From positions 35,887,187-35,951,186 of the forward strand of contig NC_088301.1 in assembly GCF_032854445.1 (NCBI RefSeq): a stretch of DNA of 64,000 nt. The letters are read 5' to 3'. Numbering within the stretch: the first letter of the stretch is position 1; each line of letters begins with the position of its first letter. Shown in pieces: positions 26,501-41,500 of the stretch. The notes beneath the pieces were generated by a model. That model saw nothing but the letters and a program-made list of their open reading frames with translations, did no database searches and had not been told where the DNA came from. The DNA is from Liolophura sinensis (taxonomy: Eukaryota > Mollusca > Polyplacophora > Chitonida > Chitonidae). The translations under genes and the position numbers were made by a program.

Positions 26501-29500
26501 AATGCCATACCCATGAGCATCGGCCTTGTTGACAATAACTTTGAAAGCAATATTATGGGTGGTATCTTAAAGTACTGCATGCATCACGTTCAAGTTTTGT
26601 ATACATGATAGTGGTCACTCTTATGTTTTCTTTGTTTTAAGGTCCTATCTAAAGAAACCTATGATATGAATTCCACTCAGGTTTGGTATATCGGTACATG
26701 TAAATCACAATAAAACGGGTGTGGTGATCTTCCATCACTGATGTCCTACTTGTGTATAAATGACCTTCAGTTACAAAATTCATGATTTAGCCTCTTGTGT
26801 ATTGGAAACAATGTTAATTGATGTCATTTTTGATGTCCCATGTGCATATCAATTATCGTAAATTATAAATATCATGACTTGTGTATTGGAATCAATTGAG
26901 GGGAATGTTCTATCATAGATGATGTATGTTGAATTGATTACTATAAATTACAAAATTCTTGGCTTATTAGTGTCTTGTATGTAATGGAATCATTGTTATT
27001 AAGCGTAAATGTTAGATGTGGTACTTCAAAATATTGAGCTCAGGTGTTAGATTTAAATGTACATATACATGTATGTTCCATTGTTATAAATTACATGAAC
27101 CAAATTCATGACATTCACATCTCTTTTGCATACAAAAAACACTGTGAAGGAAATTGTTCTTTTATGTATTGAGGTGAAGTTTTACACACCTTTCTGAAAT
27201 CAATAGGAGTCGTGGAATCAGGCAAAGTGAGTAAATGAATCACGGATGAAATCATATATCGTTTACACTACATGTATTTGCATTTACCTGATTATAAGTA
27301 TGTCATTAGTTCGGGCTTTGATGTCTTCCCTCATCATTTAATACTCTGGGAAATAGAAGCTGATGTATTTGGTTGTCATTTGGCATCCAGTTGTAGGGAA
27401 AACAGTGTCAAAGTAAATGTTAGAGCACGTGGTATCTTAAAGGAAAAGTCCTCTAAAAATCAAAGTAGGGATCACTAAATAGACCACTTAAAACCATGCA
27501 TAAGTATACTTTCATTTATTTTTTCAGATTTTTGTGAAGATAGTTAAAGGCATTCAAACATTTGAATTCTAAGGTGGGCATTATGGACTGTACTCTCAGA
27601 GTTTAGGAATTCTGATGTGAAAGGAAGGCTTTCTAACTCTAATCACAACTCTAATCACATGCTGGAATAACTTTTTTTACCCATGTGTAAAAGATTACAA
27701 ATATATAGTTTTCAACATTTCCTTCCTTGTGATGAACATCAGGGAAAAGGTGATGTGATGTCAGAGTTCTTGGATACTGTCAGCATGGCTCATAAAACCC
27801 ACCACAGAATTCAAATGTGTGAATTCTTTTCAACACTCTTTTCAACAAAAAAAGATGAATGAAAGTATTTTTACGCATAATTTTCAGTTGTGTGTATGAT
27901 GAACCTTACAAATCACATTTTAGCTTTCTTTTGCTTTACAGAAACTGTGCACTCAGGTTTTGCGCACGTGAATCTTCAGTGCATTAGGATTAACGTTTCT
28001 AGGGAAGAAATGTTTTTAAGATTCATTCCATACTTGTGTAAGGACATATATAATTAACAGCTCTGATGTGCAGTTTTCCCATAAACAACAAAAAGAGAAG
28101 AAAAAAAAATAGTCTCAATATCAAGAACAATAGGATTCCAGCTTTCAGCCTGGGATGAAGTAGAGTCAGTAATGGAGGCTGCAGAGAAAATTGTATATTT
28201 ACATGTGTGCAAAACTTGCTCTGGAGTTCTAGAAATACAGTTTGAAGACAATCACATATATGTTTACATGTATCTTATTGTTTCAAAGTCATTTCTTTGT
28301 CTTAATGAATGAATATAATGACATTCCTGGTGCATAATTACCACAGTAATGATGTTAATTGTGCTCTTGGTAACGTCATACTAGAATATGTGCCCACTGA
28401 TTAGTGTTTACTCCAGGTGCACGTCAGTGAGTAAGGTGCAGCTTAAATTGTGATAATAAATACAGTGGAACGCCAGGACTGTATAGCAAGAGTGATCAAA
28501 TTCCCTTTACATGTGTTACATGCACACATACATGTAGGCATGTATAATGTTCTAGGGCCCAAGGTGATCTGATACGTGAATATGACACTGTGTTAGGCTT
28601 TGATGTGCATGTATGTCTTTGTGAGAAGCCAATCAGACCGTGTTCCCATGCGGTATTTACATCATTACAAGACACTGAAATGGTGGCTCATTTAACCTAT
28701 CACATATCAGTTTGGTGGAAATGTATCCATGTTATGCACAAGATCTGTTGTTATATAACTGTGTGCATACAGATACATGTAGAATGAGGTGTTGATGAAC
28801 TGGGATGAAACCCCATGAAAAATTAAGAAAATATGAAAATTGAGATGCTGTTCTCACATAGCATGATCTATTGATTTTTAAGAGTTTGCCATAGCATACA
28901 TTCAGATGCACATAAATCGTACATGTAAGAGAGTGCTCAGTAGCATTTTTAACAAAACCTGAGGAGCATAGATGTGAATATATCAAGAATAGTATTGTGA
29001 ACCTTTAACCTGACATACAAACAAGCAAACTATAAAGCGCATTTACTTTCTGCACATGTTTTATGAGACCGTCTTCGTTTTGCTCATAGCTGAATACACT
29101 GATAAAGCATTGATGAAATGGGCTATCCCTGACTAGTCAGTTTTGAATATACAGTGTAATATCAGGAATCAAACATACACTCTACATGTATAGTTCTTAC
29201 TCTAAGCTGGTCTATAGTATATCCAGTTTTCCTTTTTGCAACAGCCTTGTTAAACTATATGATTGTTCAAATCTTTGTTCCTTTCCTTTGTGAATTTGTT
29301 ATTATGTGGGTTATGTGATTGTTATTCACAGTGTCACTGATGTTCATCATCTGAAAGGACAATTTAGTGGCAAGTTGCCTGGGACTGATTTCATGAAGCT
29401 TACTTAGAGTTATTGAAGCTGCCCTTAGCTAAGTACACTGTATATCTCTACACAATACATTGCCTTGGTAGCTAAGGGCTTACTTAGCTAAGTGAGCTTC

Positions 29501-32500
29501 ATGAAATCTGCCTCAGGTCTGACTTAGGGTTCAGTCAATACCTGGTTACAAGGAAATCTAATGCATAAATTAATGGGTGTACACATGAGAAAAACTAACA
29601 TTTTGGTCTTTAAAATATCTGCCACATGTTTGAAACAAATGTACAGTATATTTTGTTTCTGCGAATTCATGCTGTGGTTTTCAGTGGCCTGGTGAAAAGT
29701 GATATCATTAATCATAATTATTCACAGTGTCTTGATACCTGTAAGTGTAGCTGGCAAGATTCTCTCTGATTAGTTGACATGGCAACATGCACACAGTGCC
29801 TAGTATTTGATTGGTAGGGGGTGTACATGTATATATTCCTTTCCTTTGGGATTTTCTCATACTTTTACGGGTACAGACTTTATGGAGTTTATGGTATAAA
29901 ACAACAATCAGATACAGTGCAAGTAAATAAATGTGGAAGAATTTGAGTAGGCAGCTATATGCTGTCTAAGAACAGCTTGGTTTTCGTCCATTATATTATC
30001 TGACCTATCTTGGAAACGTACTAGTAGATTGTTTGTGAGGAAAATAGGTCTCTACAGTATAAATGTGTGCACACATTGGAGCATCTAAAGTGTTGAGAAA
30101 GAATAAATGCAGGAAGCCTTGGAAACTAATAGTTCTTTAGTACATGGATTAATCTCCGGAATTTATGACAAAGTTATTGATTGAATCTTGTGGAATGCTC
30201 AAATATTTATTTCCCTGTCCTTATTGTGAAGAAGAATCTTTTATGACTATACGGATTGAGGAGAATGTTTCTATGTGAAAATTGGATGTTTTCGGAGGAG
30301 CCACCCACATTTTGGAATAAGTACATGAATTGATTCCAAATTAGCAATGCTTTTAATTTGTTGAAAGGCTGAAATTATATAAATGAGTGATGATGATGTC
30401 TATTTATACTCGGAAGCTGATGCAGTGATCAAACCTATAGGGTTTTTTTTTTTCTTTTGTTTTGTAAAATCTGCTTTCCTTGGCCACATGAACTTCATAT
30501 TGAGTAACCATAAACGTTTTCATGACTCACATTTAGTTAAATGTTTTGAACATGTGTATACACTGTTAGGCAACTCATTTGTAGTCAAAGTGAGATTCTG
30601 GGTCAAGACTTTGAATTCCGTAGGTGCCATGTTGTCGCAGTCCTGTGTGAAACGTGTTCATATTTTTTGCAAAGGGCAATGACTTGACAGGCTTTAGTGA
30701 TCAGCTGAATTTCCTGTTGCCCTAAAAGCCCATTATATGCCAATCTTTCAATCATTTATTGATTTAAAATCTCGAAGAGCATTTACTTTAGATTTGGTCA
30801 TATTGACAAATATAATACTGCATGCATATTTAAACAAAAAAAAAATGTAAATGATCTGGTTAGCATTTGTGATGATTTGTATGTATTCACATTCTTTTAT
30901 ATTGAGAAGCCACCTTCATTATGCATTCTCAGTGTCAGTGTATAATGAATGCATCCCAATCAGTGACCAAGAATCGATAAAGTTAATAGTGACTGAACCA
31001 TGACTTTTTATCATTTGCCAAACAAAAATTGATGAAGCTTCACAAATTTGATGTTTTTTATTTATATTATAAACAAGGATTACAGACATGCAATGGCTGC
31101 TCCCTAGTTTTCAAACTTGGCGACACACCAACTGAAAAAATATACAATATATACATGTATTTCTGTGTAACATTACATCAGTAATTTCATGTTATTTGTA
31201 ACTGGGTCAACCAAGCATAACATATGTCTAATAGTCATAACTGTTTAATACTAAAAGTCCTTCAACAAGGCATGCAGTTAAGGATTTTTTGTTTATGATG
31301 GTAACAGATTTGGTTTTCAGGGTGTGAGGGTAGTTTGGACTGGCTGCATGGTGGATATATTGAAGTAAGAACTTCTTGCTCTGTCACCTAGCACTGACAG
31401 TTACACTATTGCCACAAACTACAGTATGTTTTGTTAAAGACAGACTGCTTTTTTTTTTTTTTTTTCATTTGTGATATTTACCCTGCCTTCGGAAAATCCT
31501 ATGGCTATAATGATGCTCACAAATGCTTCCTGCCAACCTTCTGTAGATCTACTCTTGAGATGTTCATGTGCAGAAAAGTAAGGACGTTACAGTGTGAGTA
31601 GACAAGAGGAAGTCGGGCAGCCTTGAATTCTGTGCTGTGATAGTCTCATTTGATTGCTCAGATTACCAAAGCACGTTTGCAAACATGGGAAATAAATCCA
31701 GGAGCAGTGAAGAAGTCTGTGGCAGAGAGATGCCCAATTGGGGTCCCATTGGAGGGCTAGGTCAATAGTCTAATTTAACTGGATTCCATGCTAAGGGGTC
31801 ATGGTCTGGTAGACAGCCAATATTGCCAGCGCCTGTTTCCATTCGAGAGGACCAGAAAACAGACCCTTTTCTGTTTGAACATGAACTCTGAAAGACCTTG
31901 CTTTGCACGGTCCAGCTTCCTTATATTGAGATAATACATGCGTATGAGCGTGCTTTATGAGACAGACTTCTAGGCTAAGTTAGGAAGCCAGTAGCTGCGT
32001 GAAGGCCGAGAGACCTAATTATCACTGTTCAATGGCCAAGGAGATTTTGGTTGTGCTCAAAGCCCAGTTGAATGAGGGCGAAAAGTTGGTTGTAAACATT
32101 ACTGTCTTCAATATGTTTTTTTCTTTAAAGAGTCAAAGACACTTGAAAATAGTCAATAGAATTTGGTCTTTTCAGCTAACAAATGTGTTTAACCTGGATT
32201 TTGATCATATTTGTATTTTTAATATACATGTATTCATAAGTGTTATTGTAATTCAGATTAAAGCATGTGCTTGGATATAAACACCAAGTTTACATTCAAA
32301 TAAATTTATTGGATATGCATCACATCCTTAATTAGAGCATTATTATGCAAAGGCAAGATTTACCAAGATATGGTCCCAAATACCCACCATACAAAAACTA
32401 TTTGCTAATGACTTTTCAGGCTCTTTTGTCTGATTTTGGCATCATTATGTTTCCTTCTCCTTCATCCAACTCGCACGTAGAAAACTAACTAAATTTATAT

Positions 32501-35500
32501 ACATGTATAGTGTATATGAATTTTCTGTCATGAAAGTAGAAAAGCTCTACTAACTTATCCAAATAATTATAATATGTACATGTACTTTATACTCTTAAGT
32601 TTATGTGTGTGCTTGCCCAAGGCCTTGCTCTTGTCATTTTGGTTTATTGCACTAATGAAATTGACTGCTGTTGTATTAGTGAATTATTCTGGAGTTTATG
32701 GTGTGAAAGATCCATCAAGCAGATAATGTCAACAAAAGTGACATTGTATATTTAGGTGGACTGTAGGTTTTTCTTAGAATATACCAAAATGTACCGTATG
32801 ATGACAGATAGAGGTCAAGAAACTAGAATTGAAAAACAATTTTTTTTTGCACTCTTTCAACAAGGCCATAAACAAATTTTGACCTCAGTGTTGGCCTATA
32901 ATGTCATTAGAAGTTTACTTTCACATGACACCTATGCATGGAGGGTTCTGAAGGTCATGGATGTCCCAGGTTCACATAGAAGGGAAGAAGTGTATGCTTT
33001 AGAGTTCATATAACTTGATTGTCCAGTAGACTTTTTATTTTTTTTTTCAAAATGGTTTTTCTAAAGATCAAGCAGTTTATATTTTAGCTCATAGTGTTTT
33101 GGACAATTTTGAACAGTTCATATGTAGCCTTGCATTAATACATGTATCTGTAAACTTAATGCCTGTATTTAGAGCTGTGTCCGCTACGCTGTCACACTGA
33201 CTATGGCTTAGTGGAAGTGAAGAAAAAAACAGCTGTTAAGGAATACCAGAATTGCGTTATTTGTTTTACAGTTTGCAGTATAAAGTATAAAGCAGTTAAA
33301 TGAGAAACCCAACACTTTTATTATCATACCAAATGTTCCCTAGACACAATATTTTTGCTATGTTAGTGTGTAAACTGCATTTATTATTTTAACTGGTTCC
33401 ACTTCAAAAAAAATCATTAAAGTTGAACAGATGCGAAGCCCTGGTCGAGTGATGTCATGCTGTGAAGAACTGTCAGGATTGTGTATTGAAAAACCCTGCA
33501 AAGCATTGCCTAATCCATGCATTAGGCCTACCCAGTGTTTGCTTTTCCTAAAGCTATTGTATGACTAAATCCATAATTACCCCTACGTGCACACCTCTTA
33601 ATTAGCACCCTGAAAATCAGGTAAGTAAAACAGTTTACAACAAGTATTTTGAAAGATACCAGAGTTGTACGAGATCCTGGAAAAAAGTGCACAGCATACC
33701 AACTGCAGATGATGCAAATATGCTCCCGTCTTGTTTGTCTGACACGAATTGGACATCCAATGAATTATGGTAATACCCGTGGAGAATGTGACACTTTTTT
33801 CGCAGTCCACAGATTATAATTTTCAGCGGTAGGCTTACCGGCTTGCGACACGATCATGCAGTTGAACAAGCTGATTGTGATTTGCAGTGACGAAAACAAT
33901 CTGTCATTCATCACCGGCGAAAGCAACAATGGAGGTGATCTTCCATGTTTTCAAATTGTATTGCTGCCAAAAGTAAATAAAGCTTGAATTATATTTAATG
34001 GAAACAGCGACTGGTAACACATAGAAATGCCAATTAAAATTTTGTCTGGTTCCCATTACGGGCTTCAAGGTACGGCATGCTGCGGGTTATCACCCGCGTA
34101 TAGCAGCCTGTAGGCGAGGTGTGAACTGAGCTGGAGGACTGCCCTGTAGCCTCGTGAGTGTTGCAGGGTAAAGGATAGCAGCTCCCTACAGTTCGTAACT
34201 AAACAACTTTCACAGGATTCCGTGAGTGAAAATCTGGACTGGGGGGAATATAAGCCTCGTCCATTGGCCTTTTATTTTAGTAGGTGGCTGAATTAGCAAG
34301 TCTCATGCGACTAGGATCCAGTCTTCGTAATCAAGGGGTGTTTTGGATGAGATCTGGTTCATATTTTCTCAAACTGTGGCATATTTATACCATGTACCTA
34401 TAATAGTACCCTGCATTGTGTTACTGCAGTCGCAATCCCACACTTGGGCATGGAATTATCTCAAAATTAGTTGTAAAAGCATACCGATTGCTTCCTTTGA
34501 CCTGTGTTCTACACACAGAGAAGCCTCACATGCCGGCAGGGAATGTATCGCCATGACGTCACAGGGTCAACAGTGGCTCAATCGTAGTGGAGTAGATTTT
34601 CTGCTGTTTGATCACCAAATTCTGACATTTTTCTTCCTTTTTCGACGTTTTTGAACGATCGAAATGGATTCAGGGAACATAAAAGCATTGGAAGGGCCAG
34701 CGCTGGGTTCTACTTTAAACATTCACTGACACTTTACACAGATAAGCCTTTCTCTCACGAACTGTGTAAATTGTATTATACATGTTTCAATCTACTTTGA
34801 GCAGATTATCATTTTATACAATATGTTACATTAAATGGAATAAACTTTCATGGGACAACCAGGTGAACCTGTTCATGATGTGATTGAGCTGTTTCCAGAT
34901 TAAAGCTGAGTCTAATTAAGTCAGAGTTTACATGGCAACCGATCCGAAATTTTGTAACTATTACCTCCAAACTATTAATTTGATGATTTTGTTTTCCAGC
35001 AAGCAACTGCATCTATGATCAGTTTGGAAGAAATTACACTGGCTTCCACAGTTCAGCGGGAGGACGTGTTTGCCTCAGATGGGACAGTAACTTTGTAAAG
35101 CAGAGGGGCTTTCGTCCAGAGCAGTTTCCAGATGGAAAATTCCCCAAAAATTACTGCCGCAATCCTGGGCGCCACACCTCGCATGTCCCTTGGTGTTTCA
35201 CAAGTGAATCAGCAGAAGTTCCTTGGACATACTGTACGATAAAAAGATGTGGTAAGCAAATATTTATCTGTGGCTTTTTTAAGTATGTTTGACATTAGCA
35301 TGTGCACATACAGAAATTACTGATACTTCAACTGTGGCTGTAGGTACCATTTAAGTGAAGGATTATCAAGTACCCAACAAAGGACACTGTTATACACTAG
35401 TTCCCTCTACTGACACCTGTTGATATAATTTGAAAACTCACTGATCAGAGTAAATTTAAGTAAAGTGCGGCTTAAATTTTCAACTCATATTGAAACATGA

Positions 35501-38500
35501 ATTATGAGTTTTAAGAGTGCATATTTCTTAATTTAGTGTTGAAGCTTCCTTTGTGCATGTCAGTGATCTGTTTCTCCATGATATGGCGGAAATAATTCTG
35601 ATACGGCATTAAACCATAATGATTTATTCATTAATTAATCTTTACACTTGTAAATGCGTTAAGACCATTTAAGTATACTTCAGTCAGATAAAGTATTCCA
35701 AGGCATGGTCATATTCATAGATCAAGCAGCATGTAGATGTAAAAATGTTGTTTATGTAAATGGGTACATGAGATGCATGGGCGAAACCAGTACATGTGCT
35801 TACTTTCGATGCCAATTTATGTCCCTTTAAGACCAAACAGACAAGAAGAAAAAAACTGATTGTAAGTTGCTTGGAAACTCTGGACAATATTAATGCTCGT
35901 TGGTTGCCCGGGGACCCCCTGGTAATAAAGTGCCCCTTAGACTGACAGTCTAACAGAATGGGACCCTTGCCTTGGCTTTGTTGCTAAAGCATTGCCCGGC
36001 GGGACTGCATTTCTCTTCCACCGCACCCGCTTAACATACTAGAAAGAGAGATCAATATATGGAACAGTTTACCAATAATTGGATTTTAGATGAAAAGAAT
36101 TTACCTTGGCTAATTCCTGTCCCCCACCAAGGTGTGTAATATACCAGTATTTATCCATGCGCTACTGATGCATCTGTCCATCAGACCCAACTCAGTGGGT
36201 TTCCTCTTCCCAAACCTTTAATAAGGACTTCCTCCTATGAACTCATTTTTCTAAGATCCTTGATGAATGTATTCTCTGTTTAGATCAATGTATCCTCCAT
36301 GTACAGTATAATTGCCTTCCTGTACTTGCTCAGTCAGTCAGTGAAACACTGTACTAATCACAAGCCTTCACGGATAGCTAAACATGCACCACACATGTCA
36401 GTTCACACCATTTCTGTGGATTAATGATTGATTAAGTTATTGACTGATTTTAGTTTTGTTGGGTATTGTAATTCAGGGCTTAAGTGGATTTGGTTAAGTA
36501 GGTTACTGTATTAAGAGAATTAAATAATACATTTTCTAGAGCTTTAACACCATCTGTAGTTGTCACTATGTAATCACTGTTTACCCATTGTGGTGTCCAA
36601 ATAGAAGCATTTTTCAGTGGAAAGCAGGTAAATGTAAGAAAGAACAACTTTAGTGTCAATCATTTCTGTGTACTACCTATAGTCAGTCCAGTGCTTATAC
36701 TTATGTGAACAGCATGTGTGTCAGTTATGATTTATTACTATAAATTTAAATTTGGTGTGTTGTTCATGCAGACTGTGACGATTACCGTTTTGGAGATAGC
36801 TGCCTAAGTGAATGCCATTGCCACAACCCAGATGAGGCTTGTCACAAATCACTGGGCATCTGTCAGTCAGGCTGTGCACCTGGGTGGACTGGAATTGACT
36901 GTCAACAAGGTATGAGTGCTGGAAGCAAGTTATCAGACCTTCTGTTCTGCCGCAGTACTTATTACATGTTTTGAGCATGTCTGTGAGATGTCCTACCTGC
37001 AAATTGTTGATCTCCAATAACTTCAGTTAGAGTATAATTATTTATTACTCTCCTGTTACATATAAATAAGTATTAATAGGACGTCTTGGTTAAAGAGATT
37101 TATTTGAAAACCAGCAGGCTTTGCTAAAGTTAAATACATCTCCATTTTCATGTATGTCAACCTTAAACTATTTCATTTTGAAGTCATGGCATAATTTTAT
37201 TTTTGTTTTGATCTAGCCTGTAAGGCAGGGTACCATGGAGTGGATTGCCGGAACAAGTGTGGCCTTTGTCATATGGGTGCCTGTGACAGAGAAACAGGAC
37301 TCTGTCCATTTGGGTGTGGACCAGGCAAAACAGGCAAATACTGTAATGAGAGTAAGTGCAACTTCCAGCGAATAATACAACATTAATAATGTAATAATAT
37401 GTACATGTAGTATGTTAAAGTGTGATATTCTTTTATCAAAATTAGTAATGTCTCTCAATACATGTATGTCTGAAAAGTGCTACCATTTATTGGCCATGCC
37501 TGGATCATAATTTGTGGAGACCACAACTACTGCTTGAAGTAAAAATAAACATTTTATTATTGAAAAACAAAAGTAAAATGCTTTATTGAATTTTAGTTGA
37601 ATTTTCTTATATGTGGATTATATACTTGGCTTGTAGTCCATATGGATGGAAGTATTGTGCTATTTAAAAAATCCGACATTCATGACAACACTGACTCTGT
37701 CCCTGGATCTTAATTAAAAAAAACAGGCAGATTTCCGATGTTGACATCAAACCATTCCATGCCATGCAAATTTTAGCAGTTTAAGAAAGGACAACACTAC
37801 ACCAAATGTGTATACACATGTATGCAAAAATGAAGTATCGGTCAAGAAGTTTAATAAGCATAACGTTCTATTTTTTTGATGTTGCACAACTGTTCGAAGC
37901 AAGCACAATCACACACACTGAGACAATCAAAAGCACCGCGATGTTATCAGTTTTTACCAATCAGGCACCAGTTATTTCTATAACCCTACGACACAGCTGT
38001 TTCCACTTGCATCACCTGAACCCTGTTCTGCCTGTGATATAAATATGGATGTGGGGTATGAGTGACACAATATTGTGTTATGGTCGCTCCAGTAAGAATT
38101 CCAGATTAAAAGATGATTTATATAGCTACATGTACCATCCATGTCAGAAAAGTGTATGTAGGCCATATAGGTCTGCTCCCACTCCTCGTCCAAAATAAAT
38201 TAAGTTATATTATTTGTTGTCTTCTTTTAATACAACCACAAGACAGCAAGTTAATTAGGTGATGGTAGTAAATTAAGAAGACAGAATCCCAGAATCAGCG
38301 GCTGATTGTCATCGGTTTAATGGAGGGGGGAGTTTGAAATCCGCGTCATTTTTTTTTTTTTTTGAGAGCCAGGAGTCATCATTGTAATGATGAACGTCAG
38401 AATTTTTACAGCCCATCTAGATAGACTACTTCAACTGGAGCCACTGATGCGTAAATACATGTATGTTGTACATACATAAGTCATGTGTTTCTTGACACCT

Positions 38501-41500
38501 GAATTTTTCAGCCTGTCCACGGGGATTGTTTGGACGAAACTGTGTGGGACTGTGTGGTCACTGCCGGTTCAAAGAACGATGTGATTCAAGAACAGGACGA
38601 TGCCCATTTGGCTGTGAGGCAGGCTGGTCAGGAAACTCTTGCAAAGACGGTCAGTTATCTCCCTTCAGTTATGATACTTCCCACACATTGATTTAGTGAA
38701 GCATTGATTAATTTGTTGGCAATTAGATAAGACATTGGAAATGATTCCTGATGATAGCTCATTGATACATGTAAATTGTGTTGTTGAGTCTTGCAGGTAA
38801 TGGTGATTTCAAAGTTTGTTAGATTAGAATTGGTGAACAGCCTCACATCCTAGGTGCACAAATCATGAAAACTATTAAGTGTATTTTCTTGGCTGGAAGT
38901 CTTCAGTGTTTTGTTCTGTTTCTCTTAAAAAGAAAGGCAGTATATTTTCATGTGCAGCAAGTGCATGTGTTTTTCTTTTTTTTTTGTATTATAAGGATGT
39001 ACTCCTGGTCGTTGGGGGATAGACTGTGAGAACCTGTGTTTCTACTGTGCTGGTAGAGTATGTTGTGATGCCAGGGATGGAACCTGCCCTGGGGGATGTA
39101 TTCCTGGATGGTATGGCAAGCACTGTCATAAAGGTGAGCTACCCAAGAATAACTGTAGTATTACATTCACTGGAAAAGTATAAAACAAGACAAACATTCA
39201 TATCTTCATTTTTGAGGGAGAAGAGTGTCTTGATGTTAGGCTATGTCCCTTTTTACTTGAAAAATTATCTCCATTTCAGAACCTGCAGAAGTGAACTACA
39301 TTATCTAGATTCATTAGAGCACTCCAATCTGATAAGATATTCTGCATCTGGCTTTGACCCTGTTGATTAATATTTTGCACTCCTGTCTGTCACTCAGTGA
39401 CATGTTGGTCAGCTTAACATGATGTCTGATGCGCGTCCATTTACACAAAAGACCTAATTTTGACCTAATTTTTTAATTCATAAATTAATCTTGGCTTTTC
39501 AGCTTTAGTGTCTCCATTGTCTATAATTCTTCATCCTTTTTGCATGGTTGCAAGGTGTTTATTCAAGCATATTCTGAAGACGTTATTTTGTTTAAACTGA
39601 TAAAATTTTTTAAAATAAATACTTTTTTTGAAGTAAACCCAACACATGTAGTTTTTGTCTCCAAAATGAAATTAAAAATGTGCATAAATTGCACTGAAAG
39701 TTGCTTTTTTTCAGCTTGATGAATTAGGGTAATGGGAAAATGTGTATTGAGTCTGAGATTAGAAAGGCTTAGGGTGGGGTGGAGAGGTTGCCATTGTGAT
39801 GAGCTGCAAGGCCAAGGGGCCCTGGATTAATACATGTAGTACAGCTTCATGTTTGTCTTGTATAAAACTTACATGTATATATGGTCAAAATCACATTCAT
39901 CTCTACATTGATGTATTTAAAATAATAAGATTTGAATTAATACCTGATTCATTTAGACAATAATTGATGTACCTTGGTTTTGACATGGTTATTTTACAGA
40001 ATGCCAGCCAGGCTACTATGGGGTGAACTGTAGCAGGACGTGTGGATATTGTTTAAATAAACGCCCTTGTGATGCAATAACAGGAAAATGCTTGGAAGGC
40101 TGTGCACAGGGGTATGATGGAGATCTCTGTATTATAGGTAAGACACACCAGGTTAGCCAGGTGACTTGGGACATGAAACTTAGACCCTTTGACAAAGAAG
40201 GACAACTATTTGATATGACAGCATGATTGTTTCTCAACAAAAAGACTGTGAATATAACAGCAGGAAACTAAAATAATCATGCAAAATAAATTTATTTTGT
40301 TGATGTGCTCCTGTAACTTTCTTTGTTCTGTATAAATTTCATTACCTAACCATGTTTTGGGAATTATCACTAGGATTTGATCGAATTTTGTCAGGCTTCA
40401 GAGAATGAAAGTCATAATGGACATTATAACTGTCTTATTACAAAACTCTGTTATTACAAAAGTGTCTTATCATGCTCCAGTATTCGTCATTATGTGACAA
40501 ACAATCCAGAGACAACAGAATGACGTCCCTTTGAGACTTGACATCATCACTTTAAAGAGCTGCTTTAGTGTCAAGACTTATATGTCCCAAAAGTAAGGTT
40601 AAATGATAAGGATCAAGGTAGTAAAAATTGCTTTCTTACATTGTAAAAAAAAAAATGCATTGCATTAAGGCCGATGTTATCTGTTATTGTGGGAAGATAA
40701 TGTGGAAACTAAAGTTTTCTGTCATTTTCAACTTTGCCTGGTGTGACGTCATGCAAGAACACTTGACGTCACCCATCACTGACAAAGAGCCAAATGATGT
40801 CATACCTTCAAACTTGCTTAATGTCATTCAAGCATAGCTGCCTTACACAGCGTCATATCTGCTGATTTCATCGTCACATCAGGAATATTGTCTTGTCCCA
40901 TCAGAAAAATTTTACAGAAACTGCCTAGGATTGTTTTTGAGGACTCTTCACCTCTAGGGGGTAAATAGTGTTAGTTGTTCGAAAATTTTTTGAACTGTGC
41001 TGCTAGCTATATTCTAAAGGGTATCGTTTACATCAATTTATAATTTTCGCCTGGCCTCACCTGGGACTGTAGTGGCACTTTAAGGCACAGTAGCATCAGT
41101 TTACCAATTTTAACATTGGTGGTATATAGAATGTAGAAAACTAATATCACAACAGTTATGTTCTTGAGTGGTTTGAATGTCAAAAAATGGACATAAATGA
41201 TAATCTGCCATTAATTTTGCCTAATATTGCTACTTTAAGAAATACACAAGTAGCCTTATTTTGCCATACAGCGGCAACATCACATTGCCATTGGGCATCA
41301 CTTTATCAAAATAGTGTAAACCTGCAGAGGAAAAAACACACATCTGAGCTTTTGTCTGGTTGACATGATGCTATTATCAAGGTTTGATTAGCCACCTTGT
41401 GATTTTTCACATTTTCAAAGCTGTTAACATTTACTACTGACCAAATTGTCTCAAATCATGTATTTTCAGTGATAAATTTTATAGCTATGGGTCTGTGCTG

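Larger units (their letters stand above)
8529..34999 (+). other. 26.5 kb intron between EGF-like repeat 1 and the kringle
   Basis: Donor GTAAGAGC at the start, acceptor TTTTCCAG at the end. I found no further kringle, EGF or other recognisable exon on either strand by reading, though short exons could be missed. It contains SINEs, foldback elements, minisatellites and a (TA)n(CA)n microsatellite, listed separately. Confidence 0.55.

Noticed and set aside
34080-34200. GC-rich patch with a small hairpin (GCGGGTTATCACCCGC) as a promoter for a kringle-first transcript
   Set aside because: No TATA/initiator or start codon leading in frame into 35000 could be identified; kept only as part of the higher-complexity blocks.
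36721-37017. 98-codon open frame on the minus strand
   Set aside because: Antisense shadow of the EGF-like exon at 36772-36909.
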